Below, piece by piece: positions 36,701-43,695 of a stretch of DNA of 64,000 nt. Source of the stretch: Rhinopithecus roxellana (taxonomy: Eukaryota > Chordata > Mammalia > Primates > Cercopithecidae); the NCBI RefSeq assembly GCF_007565055.1, contig NC_044563.1, positions 98,169,489 to 98,233,488 of the forward strand, read 5' to 3'. Each line of letters opens with the position of its first letter. Position 1 is the stretch's first letter. A program made the position numbers and the translations under genes. Below the pieces are notes generated by a model, which saw nothing but the letters and a program-made list of their open reading frames with translations, did not search any database and was not told the DNA's origin.

Positions 36701-39411
36701 ACATAATTAAAAAACAGGCTGAAGATTCAAACAGGTACTTCACCAAAAAAGATACACGGAGTACAAATAAACACATGAAAAGATACTCATCGGCCAGGCG
36801 CGGTGGCTCAAGCCTGTAATCCCAGCACTTTGGGAAGTCGAGACGGGTGGATCACGAGGTCAGGAGATCAAGACCATCCTGGCTAACACGGTGAAACCCC
36901 GTCTCTACTAAAAAATACGAAAAAAACTAGCTGGGCGAGGTGGCGGGCGCCTGTAGTCCCAGCTACTTGGGAGGCTGAGGCAGGAGAATGGCATAAGCCC
37001 AGGAGGCGGAGCTTGCAGTGAGCTGAGATCCGGCCACTGCACTCCAGCCTGGGCGACAGAGCCAGACTCCGTCTCAAAAAAAAAAAAAAAAGAAAAGATA
37101 CTCATCATTAGGAATTAAGGAAGTCCAAATTATAATCACAATGAGCTATCACTACACACTTACTAGCATGGCTAAAATTAAGAAGACTGACCATACTAAG
37201 TGTTGATGAGGATGAGGAGAAACTGGACCTGGAATTATGTCTCACACACTGCTTGTGGTTATGTAAAACGGTAAAAACTGCTTAGGAAAACAACTTGAAA
37301 GTTTCTTAAAAAGTTCAGCATACACTTACCATATGATCCAGTCAGGCCACTTGTTATGGTTTGGCTCTGTGTCCCCTGCTAAATCTCACCTTGATTTGCA
37401 ATCCCCATTGTCCCCATGTATCAAGGCCAAGACTAGGTGGAGGTAAGTGAATCATGGGGGCGGTTTCCCCCATGCGGTTCTCATGATAATAAGTGAGTCT
37501 CATGAGATCTGATAGTTTTATAAGCATCTGGCATTTCCCCTGCTCACACTTCTCCTTCCTGCCACCATGTGAAGAAGGTGCCTGCTTCCCCTTCCCCTTC
37601 TGCCATGATTGTAAGTTTCCTGAGGCCTCCCCAGCCATGCTGAACTGAGAGTCAATTAAACCTCTTTCCTTTATAAATTACCCAGTCTCAGGTATTTCCC
37701 TACAGCAGCGTGAGAATGGACTAATACACCACTCTAGGTATTCATCCAAGGAAAAGAAAAGTACATGTCCATACACACTTGTATACAAAAGTTCACAACA
37801 GCTTTATCTGTAATAAACCTTAAACAACTCCAACATTCATCAACAGGTAAAAAAATAAATTGTGGTATATACATATAATGGAACACAATTCAGCAATAAA
37901 AAAAAATAAGCCATTGATATACATAACATGGATGATTCTCAAAATAATTATGCTGCATAAAAGAGCCAGACCAAAAAGAGAATATGAGCACATTTATATA
38001 AAACTCTAGAATACACACTAATCTGTAGTGGCAGAAAGCAGATCAGCGGTTGCCTGGAGAGGATGGAGGAAGGGAGAGGCAAGAGGAAGAGATGACCAAG
38101 GACCATAAAGAAACTTTTAGGGGTGATGGATATGCTCTCTATTCCGATTACAGTGACAGTTTCATCTGCGTACACGTTGTCAAAGTTTATTGGCTGGGTG
38201 CAGTGACGCACACCTATAATCCCAGCACTTTGGGATGCCAGCGTGGGTGGATCATTTGAGGTCAGCAGTTCGAGACTAGCCTTGCCAACAGGGTGAAACC
38301 CTGTCTCTACCAAAAATACAAAAATTCACCGGGATTGGTGGTGCACGCCTGTACTCCCAGCTACTCTGGAGGCTATGGCAGGAGAATCACTTGAGCCCTG
38401 GAGGCGGAGGTTGCAGTGAGCTGAGATCCCCACTGCACTCCCGCCTGGGTGATAGAGACTCCATCTCCAAAAAAAAAATTATCAGTGTCAATGATACTTC
38501 AAAACAATAGGCAGTTTTTTGGTGTGTTAATTATACCTCAATAAAGTTTTAAATAAAATGACTGAAACAATGAATAGCCATTGACAATTTTTAAGAAGAT
38601 GAGTACAATTAAGTCTGTATTTCTGGAAAAAAGATAACAGGGGTGGCAATGTAGAGGACAGAAGGGAGGTGAAAGAGACTAGAACAAGGATTTTAATCAG
38701 GAAGCTACTGCAAAAGTCTAGGCAATAAAACAAGAGAGATCACATAGGCCATTTAATCTCTTTTGGCCTCTATTTTCTTAACTGTAAAATAAGAGTACTA
38801 CCTACATTACAGGGTTATTGTGAAGATCAAATAGAATACGAAAAATGAAAATGCTTTTGAGCTATAGAATAAAACACAGATATTAAAACAATGATTAATA
38901 TTGCAACTATAGACGTATTAGTTATTGTCCTTTCCTTCTAATACTATCATGGTATATTAGTGGTCTTCTAACTCCTAACCTGCTCTCAAACATATGGCCA
39001 GAGTTCTCTTTAGGTAGGTAAGTGTCAGAACTTTCCTGGCCTACATGTTTGTAGGAATACATTCATAAGAGCTATGTATTTAGTCCGAATCTATTGAGAG
39101 CTCAGATCCTCCAGCCTCAAAGACAGAAGTTTAGCACTATAGCTCATAGGATCTCATTCCCTGTATCATATATGAGTGTGATTACAGACAGGAGATAAAG
39201 CCTTTCCCCAGAGTGAAGGACTGAACCGTTTTTAAAACATCCATTCACCACCTCCTCACCCAACAGTCTTTTCAGAGTTTTGTTTCCAGCCTCATACCTC
39301 ATCCATTGACATATCCCATACTCTGCAAATTTCATTCTCCATTTCTTCATCAAGCTCCATCTGCTGCTCCTCATCATCTGAGCTAGATTTGGTGTTTTCA
39401 GGGCTAACAAT
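15661..39411 (-). CDS. SAAL1: SAAL1 coding exons 2-12 (gene span, without exon 1)
   Basis: SAAL1 (serum amyloid A-like 1, SPACIA1) is a nuclear protein with an armadillo/HEAT-like helical fold. It is linked to G1/S progression in synovial fibroblasts and other proliferating cells, reportedly through CDK6 mRNA. The identification comes from successive exon translations: 'DVALFLQEFNAPDIFMG', 'CVGILGNMACFQEICV', 'NPEWLDVYMHILQLLTT', and the C-terminus 'LEKSFPSLKVQT'. Eleven exons lie here on the minus strand, each flanked by AG and GT, except one GC donor after exon 9. Together with exon 1 they encode 473 residues, close to the human length of about 474, with no stop or frameshift. The span is interrupted only by introns rich in old repeats. 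The anomaly is that exon 1 lies to the right on the opposite strand, so the locus is broken as assembled. SAAL1 is named for its position near the SAA cluster, not for being an SAA protein. Confidence 0.96.
16285..16535 (-). repeat. L1 3' UTR fragment
   Basis: Reads as the reverse of an L1 3' end: 'atgtgcaggtttggtacaaagg', then 'gtcacccaggcagtgagc', then 'tcccacttctaagtgagaacat'. Old (L1M/L1P-like), in SAAL1 intron 11. Confidence 0.75.
16677..16769 (-). CDS. SAAL1: SAAL1 exon 11
   Basis: Encodes 31 residues ('ETVAQGVKEGQLSKQKCSS' through 'LLPFYSPV'). The acceptor is 'gttttag', the donor is 'gtgagt', and both ends are phase 0. Confidence 0.95.
17155..17415 (+). repeat. L2 LINE fragment
   Basis: Follows the L2 pattern 'tagtagctcctcagtttc', then 'aagattaagtccaaatccc', then 'catggcatataaaaatttg'. 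Diverged, in SAAL1 intron 10. Confidence 0.55.
17530..17690. repeat. AT-rich inverted-repeat tract
   Basis: Composed almost wholly of A and T, with repeated 'atggataaattataa' units. A perfect hairpin at 17539-17568 has arms 'aattggataa' and 'ttatccaatt' around a 10-bp spacer. Confidence 0.7.
18019..18256 (-). repeat. AluJ with internal deletion
   Basis: A minus-strand diverged Alu lacking part of one arm: 'gttggagtgcaatccttcc' skips about 50 bases of the usual sequence. Confidence 0.85.
18788..19092 (-). repeat. Young AluY of Old World monkey type
   Basis: Minus-strand, near-intact. It carries 'tggccggatctcagctcac' and 'acaggcttgagccaccg', the cercopithecoid diagnostic variants. The middle A-rich region is interrupted by a (ttta)n expansion. 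Confidence 0.9.
19188..19384 (-). CDS. SAAL1: SAAL1 exon 10
   Basis: Encodes 65 full residues after a split valine, starting 'DLPLIDSLIRVLQNMEQ' and ending 'SNIFQALTK'. The region from 'KKPENSTESN' to 'LTQDD' is polar, acidic and probably flexible. The acceptor is 'atacag' and the donor is 'gtagga'. Confidence 0.95.
19703..19845 (+). repeat. Alu left arm (monomer)
   Basis: A diverged left-arm-only Alu ending at 'aaaaattagctcacagg'. Confidence 0.75.
19870..20310 (+). repeat. L2 LINE fragment
   Basis: Long diverged match to the L2 pattern: 'aactcaccatgattccc', then 'ggccctccatactctacc', then 'ctttctattccctctgtctgg', then 'tgccaccttctcaatgagg'. Confidence 0.65.
20437..20717 (-). repeat. AluS
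   Basis: Minus-strand dimeric Alu from 'gcagaatcttgctctgttgc' to 'gacaccgcacctgg'. The tail is degraded to a G-rich stretch. Confidence 0.88.
20760..21785 (+). mobile_element. L1 LINE ORF2 remnant
   Basis: Old L1 sequence in plus orientation: 'atcaatagccttcatatatt', then 'aaatatctaggaatgaaac', then 'caagatctatataaagaaacc'. It is riddled with stops, so no enzyme is encoded. It lies in SAAL1 intron 9. Confidence 0.8.
21786..22080 (+). repeat. AluJ
   Basis: Diverged full Alu with 'agcctgggtgataaaataag' near the end. Its A-rich tail hosts the next Alu. Confidence 0.85.
22082..22385 (+). repeat. AluS inserted in the tail of an AluJ
   Basis: Full Alu starting 'ggccaggcggggtggctcac', ending in an (aaat/aaaat)n tail. 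It abuts the preceding AluJ head to tail. Confidence 0.88.
22531..22719 (-). CDS. SAAL1: SAAL1 exon 9 (followed by a GC donor)
   Basis: Encodes 62 full residues, from 'HCPDTRKDIWNLLFDLV' to 'SQTEQEYLKIEK', with split valines at both ends. The acceptor is 'attaag'. The donor reads AAAAAG then GCAAGT, so this intron starts with GC at 22530-22529 rather than GT. No in-phase GT alternative restores the conserved protein. Confidence 0.93.
22807..22889 (-). CDS. SAAL1: SAAL1 exon 8
   Basis: Encodes 27 full residues, 'SENPEWLDVYMHILQLL' to 'VDDGIQAI'. The acceptor is 'atttag' and the donor is 'gtaaga'. Split codons join cleanly to exons 7 and 9. Confidence 0.95.
22950..23095 (-). repeat. L2/MIR-like fragment
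   Basis: Contains 'ttcaataaatatttattactc', 'gttcaaggtgctgaggat' and 'tatattctaatagggga', the conserved 3' pattern of L2 in reverse. Confidence 0.6.
23480..24470 (-). repeat. L2 LINE (minus) interrupted by an L1 piece
   Basis: Reads as reverse L2 over 23480-23890 ('caaaggcctggagacaagag') and 24060-24470 ('gcagttctccagatgagag', 'catttactgagattgagaat'). An L1 3' fragment at about 23905-24050 separates the two parts. Confidence 0.55.
23905..24050 (-). repeat. L1 3' UTR fragment
   Basis: 'gttacatgcatggtgctgagg', then 'tcccattacccaggtgatg', then 'acagtacccaagctgtg' is an old L1 3' end in reverse. It is inserted in an L2. Confidence 0.65.
24652..24676 (+). repeat. Poly-A tract
   Basis: About 25 consecutive A residues in SAAL1 intron 7, without a recognisable retrotransposon body in front. 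Confidence 0.8.
25013..25193 (-). CDS. SAAL1: SAAL1 exon 7
   Basis: Encodes 59 full residues: 'DLLVKVGEVVDKLFDLDEK', then an acidic linker 'QPQEESEEQP', then 'LVPCILEAAKQV'. The acceptor is 'ctgcag' and the donor is 'gtaagt'. A split V and a split R join exons 6 and 8. Confidence 0.95.
25454..25740 (+). repeat. AluJ
   Basis: Diverged full Alu from 'gctgggcatggtggcttac' to 'gattctgtctcaaactaac', in SAAL1 intron 6. Confidence 0.88.
25868..25983 (-). CDS. SAAL1: SAAL1 exon 6
   Basis: Encodes 38 full residues, 'LLLTCLSQAEVASVWVERI' to 'ICFIMSSSTN', an ARM-like helical segment. The acceptor is 'atgtag' and the donor is 'gtaagt'. Confidence 0.95.
26124..26183 (-). CDS. SAAL1: SAAL1 exon 5
   Basis: Encodes 19 full residues, 'QVLLHCLYDSDPPTLLETS'. 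The acceptor is 'tttgtag', four bases before a second possible AG. The upstream site is chosen because it completes the split glycine from exon 4. The donor is 'gtatgc'. Confidence 0.94.
26240..27010 (-). repeat. Old L1 3' region carrying a short foreign insert
   Basis: Reverse L1M-like sequence: 'catctttattgtgaaata', then 'acccatgttgtttctttagc', then 'gatggacatttgcgttga'. At about 26517-26624 it is interrupted by a segment that matches the L2 DNA at 28441-28565 in the same intron region. Confidence 0.6.
27015..27950. other. SAAL1 intron 4, left part
   Basis: Unique-looking intronic DNA. No exon, RNA gene or repeat recognised. Confidence 0.5.
27954..28033 (-). CDS. SAAL1: SAAL1 exon 4
   Basis: Encodes 26 residues ('EICVGILGNMACFQEICV', then 'SISSDKNL') plus two bases of a split glycine. 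The acceptor is 'tggcag' and the donor is 'gtaagt'. Confidence 0.95.
28140..28605 (-). repeat. L2 LINE fragment
   Basis: Reverse L2 pattern: 'aaaggcaggagctatgg', then 'tgaatgccgtgctgaagaat', then 'ttagaaagattatactggtgg'. Part of it (28441-28565) has a second copy at 26517-26624. Confidence 0.6.
28610..29187 (+). mobile_element. Tigger-family (pogo) DNA transposon remnant
   Basis: Terminal inverted repeats 'agtagtccctctttatcc' and 'ggataaggggagacta' bound a 578-bp element. Inside, 'atggccccaaagcacaagag' marks the start of a decayed transposase frame that soon hits stops. Tigger3-like; internally deleted and inactive. Confidence 0.8.
29240..29485 (+). repeat. MIR SINE
   Basis: Well-preserved MIR: 'ggccaggcattactctaagc', then 'cagatgaggaaactaaggc', then 'agagaagttaagctacttgc'. 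Confidence 0.85.
29711..29905 (+). mobile_element. MER5A DNA transposon fossil
   Basis: 'gaatcactcagggagcttg', then 'aaaatacagatttccaaatc', then 'tctactgaattataattccc' follows MER5A. Confidence 0.75.
29925..30161 (+). mobile_element. Short non-autonomous Tigger-like element
   Basis: Inverted termini 'acagttgacccttgaac' and 'aagggacaactgtac' bound about 237 bp without coding capacity. The pattern resembles pogo/Tigger-derived MITEs; the exact family is uncertain. Confidence 0.7.
30577..30900 (+). mobile_element. Two adjacent MER5A fragments
   Basis: The first (about 30577-30700) runs 'cactggaatcacctgggg' to 'gttccccagggc'. The second (about 30706-30900) runs 'cttctcagagtgtgg' to 'ctgagaatcactgtgg'. 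Both keep the 'acctact/ctctgg' MER5A interior. Confidence 0.7.
30984..31013. repeat. Perfect 30-bp palindrome
   Basis: Arm 30984-30998 is 'agtagtgagtaaata' and arm 30999-31013 is its exact reverse complement, with no spacer. The flanking bases do not extend the symmetry. Confidence 0.95.
31215..31370 (-). repeat. MIR SINE
   Basis: Reverse MIR: 'gctgaaatctcagctccat', then 'tagttgtgtgaccctgaac'. Confidence 0.7.
31375..31799. other. SAAL1 intron 3, unannotated stretch
   Basis: No exon or clear repeat recognised. Confidence 0.5.
31800..31960 (-). repeat. MIR SINE, diverged
   Basis: 'gcccgggttctgctccttgc', then 'catactagcagcataacag', resembles reverse MIR. Confidence 0.5.
31958..32006 (+). repeat. 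Two tandem copies of an AT-only unit
   Basis: 'aaaatttaatattattaaat' plus 'tatt' occurs twice head to tail, directly before an AluJ. It may be the target-site duplication region expanded by slippage. Confidence 0.75.
32006..32330 (+). repeat. AluJ with internal expansion
   Basis: Diverged Alu. The right arm start contains an extra palindromic insert 'ctatactatagttaactata' near 32170. Confidence 0.82.
32495..32578 (-). CDS. SAAL1: SAAL1 exon 3
   Basis: Encodes 28 residues, 'DVALFLQEFNAPDIFMGVL' then 'AKSKCPRLR'. Both ends are phase 0. The acceptor is 'tttcag' and the donor is 'gtaagt'. Confidence 0.96.
32677..32984 (+). repeat. AluS with target-site duplication
   Basis: Full Alu. The flank 'aaaattagaattttag' occurs before the element and after its (aaat)n tail. 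Confidence 0.92.
33290..33580 (+). repeat. AluJ
   Basis: Diverged full Alu with a short extra segment 'ggttagaaagctgagg' in the left arm. Confidence 0.85.
33592..33888 (+). repeat. Alu (S/J-like)
   Basis: Second full Alu in tandem with the previous one, ending 'gaccttgtcacaaacaaaaac'. Confidence 0.87.
33895..34595. other. SAAL1 intron 2, unannotated stretch
   Basis: No exon or clear repeat recognised. Confidence 0.5.
34600..34835 (+). repeat. MIR SINE
   Basis: Good MIR match: 'taaatgccaggcacagtg', then 'ctcatttagttctcaaaac', then 'ggatttgaacccacctgag'. Confidence 0.85.
34836..35000 (-). repeat. Alu monomer fragment
   Basis: Diverged minus-strand Alu half: 'catagctcactgcagcctcc', 'tcaagtgatcctcctgcc'. 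Confidence 0.72.
35045..35530 (-). repeat. L2 LINE fragment
   Basis: Reverse L2: 'attcattcattactccc', then 'ggggacacatcggtgaac', then 'gaggtgacactgaagc'. Confidence 0.65.
35531..36205. other. SAAL1 intron 2, unannotated stretch
   Basis: No exon or clear repeat recognised. The region is AT-rich after 35850. Confidence 0.5.
36212..36366 (+). repeat. Alu with most of the right arm deleted
   Basis: The left arm is intact, then 'caaaaagtacaaagcaag' jumps directly to the Alu 3' end 'actctgtcttaaaaa'. Confidence 0.85.
36792..37092 (+). repeat. Young AluY of Old World monkey type
   Basis: Near-consensus with 'ggctcaagcctgtaatccc' and 'gatccggccactgcactcc'. The target-site duplication 'aaaagatactcatc' lies on both sides. 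It is inserted in the L1. Confidence 0.94.
37352..37728 (+). mobile_element. Solitary MST/THE1-type (MaLR, ERVL-derived) LTR
   Basis: A 377-bp LTR beginning tgttatggtttgg and ending ctaataca, so TG...CA-like termini. A 5-bp target-site duplication 'ccact' lies at 37347-37351 and 37729-37733. It contains 'aattaaacctctttcc' near the polyadenylation region. It has no internal retroviral genes and is inserted into the L1. Confidence 0.88.
38191..38479 (+). repeat. Alu (AluS-like)
   Basis: Full diverged Alu from 'ggctgggtgcagtgacgc' to the A tail at 38470, inserted near the 3' end of the L1. Confidence 0.87.
38745..38870 (-). repeat. MIR SINE fragment
   Basis: Reverse MIR: 'tctattttcttaactgtaaaat', then 'tacagggttattgtgaag'. 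Confidence 0.75.
38871..39297. other. SAAL1 intron 2 proximal to exon 2
   Basis: Unique-looking intronic sequence. Nothing recognised. Confidence 0.5.
39298..39411 (-). CDS. SAAL1: SAAL1 exon 2
   Basis: Encodes 38 residues: 'IVSPENTKSSSDDEEQQ', 'ELDEEMENEICRVWDMSMDE'. It is strongly acidic and serine-rich, a probable phosphorylation segment before the helical domain. The acceptor is 'ctgaag' and the donor is 'gtatga'. It starts in phase 0, matching the end of exon 1 on the other strand at 46489. Confidence 0.96.
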
Positions 39412-39544
39412 CTTCAGAAACACAAAGAAAGAAAACATGAATAAAAGTTGTCTACAATACTAACCAGGCACCCAAATACAGCAGGTGATCGAATAACATC
39501 GCCTTGTAACGTTGATGAGACAAAAATATTTGATTCCTGGCCAG

Positions 39545-39815
39545 GGCCACCGTCTGTGTGGAGTTTGCATGTTCTCCCCATGTGTGCATGAGTCTGTTCC
39601 AGATACTTTAGTTTCCTCCCACATCCCCCAAATTTGCACATTAGCATAACTGGTGTGTCTAAATGGTCCCAATCTGAGTGAATGTGGGTGTGTGTGTACC
39701 TGTGATGGGATGGCATCCTGTCCAAGGCTGGTTTCTGCCTTGCACCTTGAGCTGCTGGTATAGGCTCCAGCCACCCTCAACCCTGAACCAGAGCAAGTGG
39801 GTTGGGAAATGGATG
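39545..39815 (+). repeat. Ancient vertebrate-wide retroposon-like repeat
   Basis: Contains 'gtgtggagtttgcatgttctc', 'gtttcctcccacatcccc', 'cctgtgatgggatggcatcc' and 'ggtataggctccagcc'. This motif order recurs from fish to mammals in old LINE 3' ends or SINEs. The exact family name is uncertain (RTE-like). Confidence 0.6.
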
Positions 39816-39819
39816 AATA

Positions 39820-40588
39820 CAAATTATTATAAGACAAAAATCTGTAAAGAAGACAATAATCATAGAGATGCACGACAATAATTATGTGGTAGGAACGTGC
39901 TCAGTAAGCCTGCCTTATTTGTTATTGTTTTTGGACTGTACAGTAGTAAGAGGTAGTCATTTTTGCTTTGTAAACATTTATTCCTTGATTTAACATAATC
40001 AAACAATAAAAGTTGTAGTGATAATCACTACAACCACCATCACTCACTAACTCACCAAAATTAGGTAAACAGTTATCTTGTTTTTATTAACCTTTCTTAA
40101 ATGTATTTATAGCTCACATTTATCTCAATATTTAATACTAGATGTGTTTTGGGTCCTCATTTAGAAGTTTGGTGATGTTCTTGTGTCCAGAAATATGCCA
40201 CAGGAACTTAACTCTTGTTTATATCAATTAGCTATGTAAAATTGGTTTCATTATCAGTAATTTTGCTTAAAGTCACAATTTCCAAAGAACCTACTGATGT
40301 TAAGTGAGGACTTACTTTAATAATAACCCATAATCGTTTAGAAGACACAAAGAGGCTACCAGCAAAGTATCTTTTATTGCAAAAACCTTCTTTTAAAAAC
40401 GTAGTGCCTTGGGTAAATCTATTCTTTCAACATTCACAAAGTAAATACTGTTGCTAGGCACTGGGGTAGATATACAAAGACGAATTAGATATAATCCCTT
40501 ACTTTTAAGATTTTTTTTTTTTTTTTAACTTTTAGGATCTAGTGGAGAAAGACATGTAAAGGGATAGTCATATTAGAAAAAGCAAAGT
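39820..40588. other. SAAL1 intron 1, unannotated stretch
   Basis: AT-rich intronic DNA with a T run at 40510-40526. No exon recognised. Confidence 0.5.
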
Positions 40589-40589
40589 G

Positions 40590-40905
40590 GGCAGGGCGCG
40601 GTGGCTCAAGCCTGTAATCCCAGCACTTTGGGAGGCCGAGACGGGCGGATCACAAGGTCAGGAGATCGAGACCAGCCTGGCTAACACGGTGAAACCCCGT
40701 CCCTACTAAAAAAAATACAAAAAAATAGCCAGGCGAGGTGGCGGGCACCTGTAGTCCCAGCTACTCGGGAGGCTGAGGCAGGAGAATGGCGTAAACCCGG
40801 GAGACCGAGTTTGCAGTGAGCTGAGATCCGGCCACTGCACTCCAGCCTGGGCGACAGAGCGAGACTCCGTCTCAAAAAAAAAAAAAAAAAAAAAGAGAAC
40901 AAAAA
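40590..40905 (+). repeat. Young AluY of Old World monkey type
   Basis: Near-consensus element with 'gatccggccactgcactcc'. The target-site duplication is about 'aaa(g)gcaaagtg' on each side. Confidence 0.92.
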
Positions 40906-40959
40906 AAGGCAAAGTGATTCAAATGAATTGTGGACAAAAAGTTGTGGTAGCAAAAATGA

Positions 40960-41375
40960 TGGACCAATGATCTATTCCCAGGAGAAGATGGGGAACTTTA
41001 TCTTAGGTGTTGATATTTAAGCTAAATTTTAAAGGAAGAATAGTATTGTCATGTGAAGAAGGAGAGAAGTGAGTATTCAGAGGAAAGTACAAGAGTTCAG
41101 AGTTGAGAGAGGGCCTAGCATGTTTGGGGATGGTGAACAGTTTGCTGTTGATGGAACACAGTGTATCACGAGCAGATGAGGCTAGAAAATGCACAAACAG
41201 CCCTGGATCCCAAGCTTCAAGAAATATGCATTTTTCTCCTATGCAAAGGGAACTAAGCAGTGTCATGAACAGCGCTGTCTTTAAAGAAGATTATTCTGGC
41301 AGCTGTGTAGAAAATTAACTGGAGAGGATAGAGAAGAGAAGCAGAGGAACCAATGAGGGAAACATGGGGAGAAGA
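40960..41375 (-). repeat. L2 LINE fragment
   Basis: Reverse L2 pattern with 'agaagattattctggcagctg' near its end. The final part falls in the 231-bp inverted repeat. Confidence 0.6.
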
Positions 41376-41484
41376 AAACTCACATTTACTGACAGCCTCC
41401 TATAAGTGAAACACCATGCTAAGCACTCTATGGCCATTATAACCCTATATACAATAATGTAAATATTATAATCCCATTTTATAG
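41254..41484 (+). repeat. Left copy of a perfect 231-bp inverted repeat
   Basis: I compared this segment with the reverse complement of 47285-47515 and found no mismatch. It contains the end of an L2 and the first part of a MIR. After 41484 the MIR stops abruptly and unrelated sequence follows. Confidence 0.97.
41376..41484 (+). repeat. MIR SINE truncated at the junction
   Basis: MIR from 'tcacatttactgacagcctc' to 'cccattttatag'. The expected continuation is missing here but is present in reverse next to the other copy at 47284-47219. Confidence 0.85.
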
Positions 41485-41760
41485 TCTTTCCCTCTTTTCC
41501 TGCCACGGAGGCATAATCCCAGGAATCTTTCCCGACTTCATTTGCCAAACTCAGGGTCAACCAGTCCCTGTCCATGGTACTAAGAAATACCTTTCAAAGC
41601 TATTTCTCTTCTCTTTGCCTACTCCTTGGTTCGTGCCAGGGTAAAATGTCATCTTCTCAGTGAATCAGATCTGTCAGCTCCTAAATCCTTACCCTGGGGT
41701 AATAATGAATGCCTCTGTAGCACTTTGTTCATGCCTTCTTGAGAATCCAGGTCCATCCTT
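41485..41760 (+). repeat. L2-like fragment just after the junction
   Basis: 'aaatgtcatcttctcagtg' and 'tctgtagcactttgttcatg' resemble plus-strand L2. Its left edge is the breakpoint at 41484/41485. Confidence 0.45.
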
Positions 41761-41874
41761 GTCAGAGTCAGTGGTTAATATGGCAGTCCTCCTGCTGGTT
41801 GATTTTCAAGCTCCTCTAAACTAGTCAATGGCAGTGAAAGAAAGTGTGATCATGATAAAGGTGGTAGAATGACA

Positions 41875-42065
41875 GTTACTATTCATGATGCGGTGACCAG
41901 GGGCCAGGCACTGGTCTAAGTGCTTTCTTGTGTTATCCACTGGATCCTCATACTTTAATTATCCTTATTTTAGAGCTCAGGAAACTTGAGGCACAGACAA
42001 TTTAAATAACATACACAAGTTGCATTGCTAGTTTGATGCTAGAGTCAACATTCTTAACCATTTGC
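41875..42065 (+). repeat. MIR SINE
   Basis: 'ggccaggcactggtctaagtg', then 'tagagctcaggaaacttgagg'. Confidence 0.8.
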
Positions 42066-42069
42066 TGTA

Positions 42070-42720
42070 ACTAGCAATTGCATTGGAGTTTAGAACTTAT
42101 AAAACATACTTGCACATGAGTTCATGTAATCACTCCTCCTGTGAATGTATTCCATGAACTACCCTAGTTACTAATCTATGAATCTCATATCAAATCTGTA
42201 TGTGTGGGGAGCAATAAGGAGCTGAGAAAAAAACAAGCAAGATGGAGGATGTTGCCTCACTACTCAAGGGAGCTGTGGAGAGGTGTCTCCAGCGATACAG
42301 GTGGTATATGTGAAGAATCCACAACACACACACACACACACAGAATCAGCTTTAAACACCTGCTGGGTCCAAAGAACATGAAACCATCTTATGAAAACAC
42401 CAGTCAAGTAAGCATTTTCCTTTCCCTCTCCTCTCACTTCCAATCTTTCCCTGCTAATCGGGGAGAGGTCAGAAAGAGCAGCTGTCTATCTGTGCGAGGA
42501 GAAAGCGGGGAGAGAAACAAAGTCATCATCCTCCTCCAGACTAAAGTACCCCTCTATAGTGGGCTGAACTAGGAAAGAGGAGAGAAATTTTCATTTTAAA
42601 TGAATTGGAAGCTTAAAATAATGACTTGGACCTGGACTTTCTAGTTACCATTTTGAGACAAACTAAAGGCCATCAAACCTATGGCTTTAAATTACTACCT
42701 GTATAACACAGTTTTCTTGT
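42070..42720. other. Unannotated DNA with a short (CA)n
   Basis: No gene recognised. A CA dinucleotide repeat lies at 42321-42343. Confidence 0.5.
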
Positions 42721-43022
42721 TTTGTTTTGTTATTTGAGACAGAGTCTTGCTCTGTTGCCCAGGCTGGAGTGCAGTGGCATGATCACCACTCACTGCAGTC
42801 TCAAATTCTTGGGCCCAAGCTACCCTCCCACCTCAGCCTCCCCAGTAGCTGCGACTACAGGTGCTCCCCACCACACCCGGCTAATTAAAAACTATATATA
42901 TTTGTAGAGACAGGGTCTTACTATGTTGCCTAGGTTGGTCTTCAACTCCTGGGCTCAAGTGATCCTCCCACCTCAGCCTCCCCAAATGCTGGGATTACAG
43001 GCATGAGAGACCGTACCTGGCC
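42721..43022 (-). repeat. AluJ
   Basis: Diverged minus-strand Alu ending 'gagaccgtacctggcc'. Confidence 0.87.
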
Positions 43023-43036
43023 TGTATAGTACTTTC

Positions 43037-43332
43037 TTTTTTTTTTTTTTTGAGACGGAGTCTCGCTCTGTTGCCCAGACTGGAGTGCAGTGGCCGGATC
43101 TCAACTCACTGCAAGCTCTGCCTCTCGGGTACGCCATTCTCCTGCCTCAGCCTCCCGAGTAGCTGGGACTACAGGCGCCCGCCACCTCGCCCAGCTAGTT
43201 TTTTTGTATTTTTTAGTAGAGACGAGATTTCACCATGTTAGCCAGGATGGTCTCGATCTCCTCACCTCGTGATCCGCCCGTCTCGGCCTCCTGAAGTGCT
43301 GGGATTACAGGCTTGAGCCACCGTGCCCGGCC
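43037..43332 (-). repeat. Young AluY of Old World monkey type
   Basis: Minus-strand with 'tggccggatctcaactcac'. The flank 'cctgtatagtactttc' is duplicated on both sides, so it inserted beside the AluJ. It has a small internal deletion at 43128. Confidence 0.93.
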
Positions 43333-43339
43333 CTGTATA

Positions 43340-43690
43340 GTACTTTCAATAACCTTTGAGTAACTAGGGAAGGTATGAATTGACCTATGTTCAGGATCAA
43401 AGTGAGAAACATTGGGGACACACACAAAAAAAGGAAAAAAAACTGATTTCTGGTTATAAAATGTAATTCTGTTTCATTAGCACACTGATGACATACGAGA
43501 CTCTGTAATAACTAAGGATTATGATTAATCCAATTCTGTGCACCTGAGAGCCAAAGAGAAAAGAAAAGAAAAAAAAAACTCACGAAGCCTAACTGTGAGT
43601 ATCAGACGCAAATAAAAGTTGAGAAGACATTGGGAGGTTATCTCAGCAATGTCAACAACTTAAAAATGAATTTTAGACTAGCCTCTTCTT
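43340..43690. other. Unannotated DNA
   Basis: A-rich stretches but no gene or repeat recognised. Confidence 0.5.
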
Positions 43691-43695
43691 CTTCT

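Larger units (their letters stand above)
36460..38553 (+). mobile_element. L1 LINE 3' half, interrupted three times
   Basis: Old L1 ORF2 end and 3' UTR in plus orientation: 'acaactgatttttgacaaag', then 'catatgatccagtcaggcc', then 'aatggaacacaattcagc'. It is interrupted by an AluY at 36792, an MST-type LTR at 37352 and an Alu at 38191. The frame is broken, so no protein is made. It lies in SAAL1 intron 2. Confidence 0.85.

Noticed and set aside
41254..41484. Inverted repeat as a mobile element terminal repeat
   Set aside because: Its content is L2 plus part of a MIR, cut arbitrarily, with one copy ending at an N gap. This fits contig overlap or breakpoint duplication, not a transposon end.
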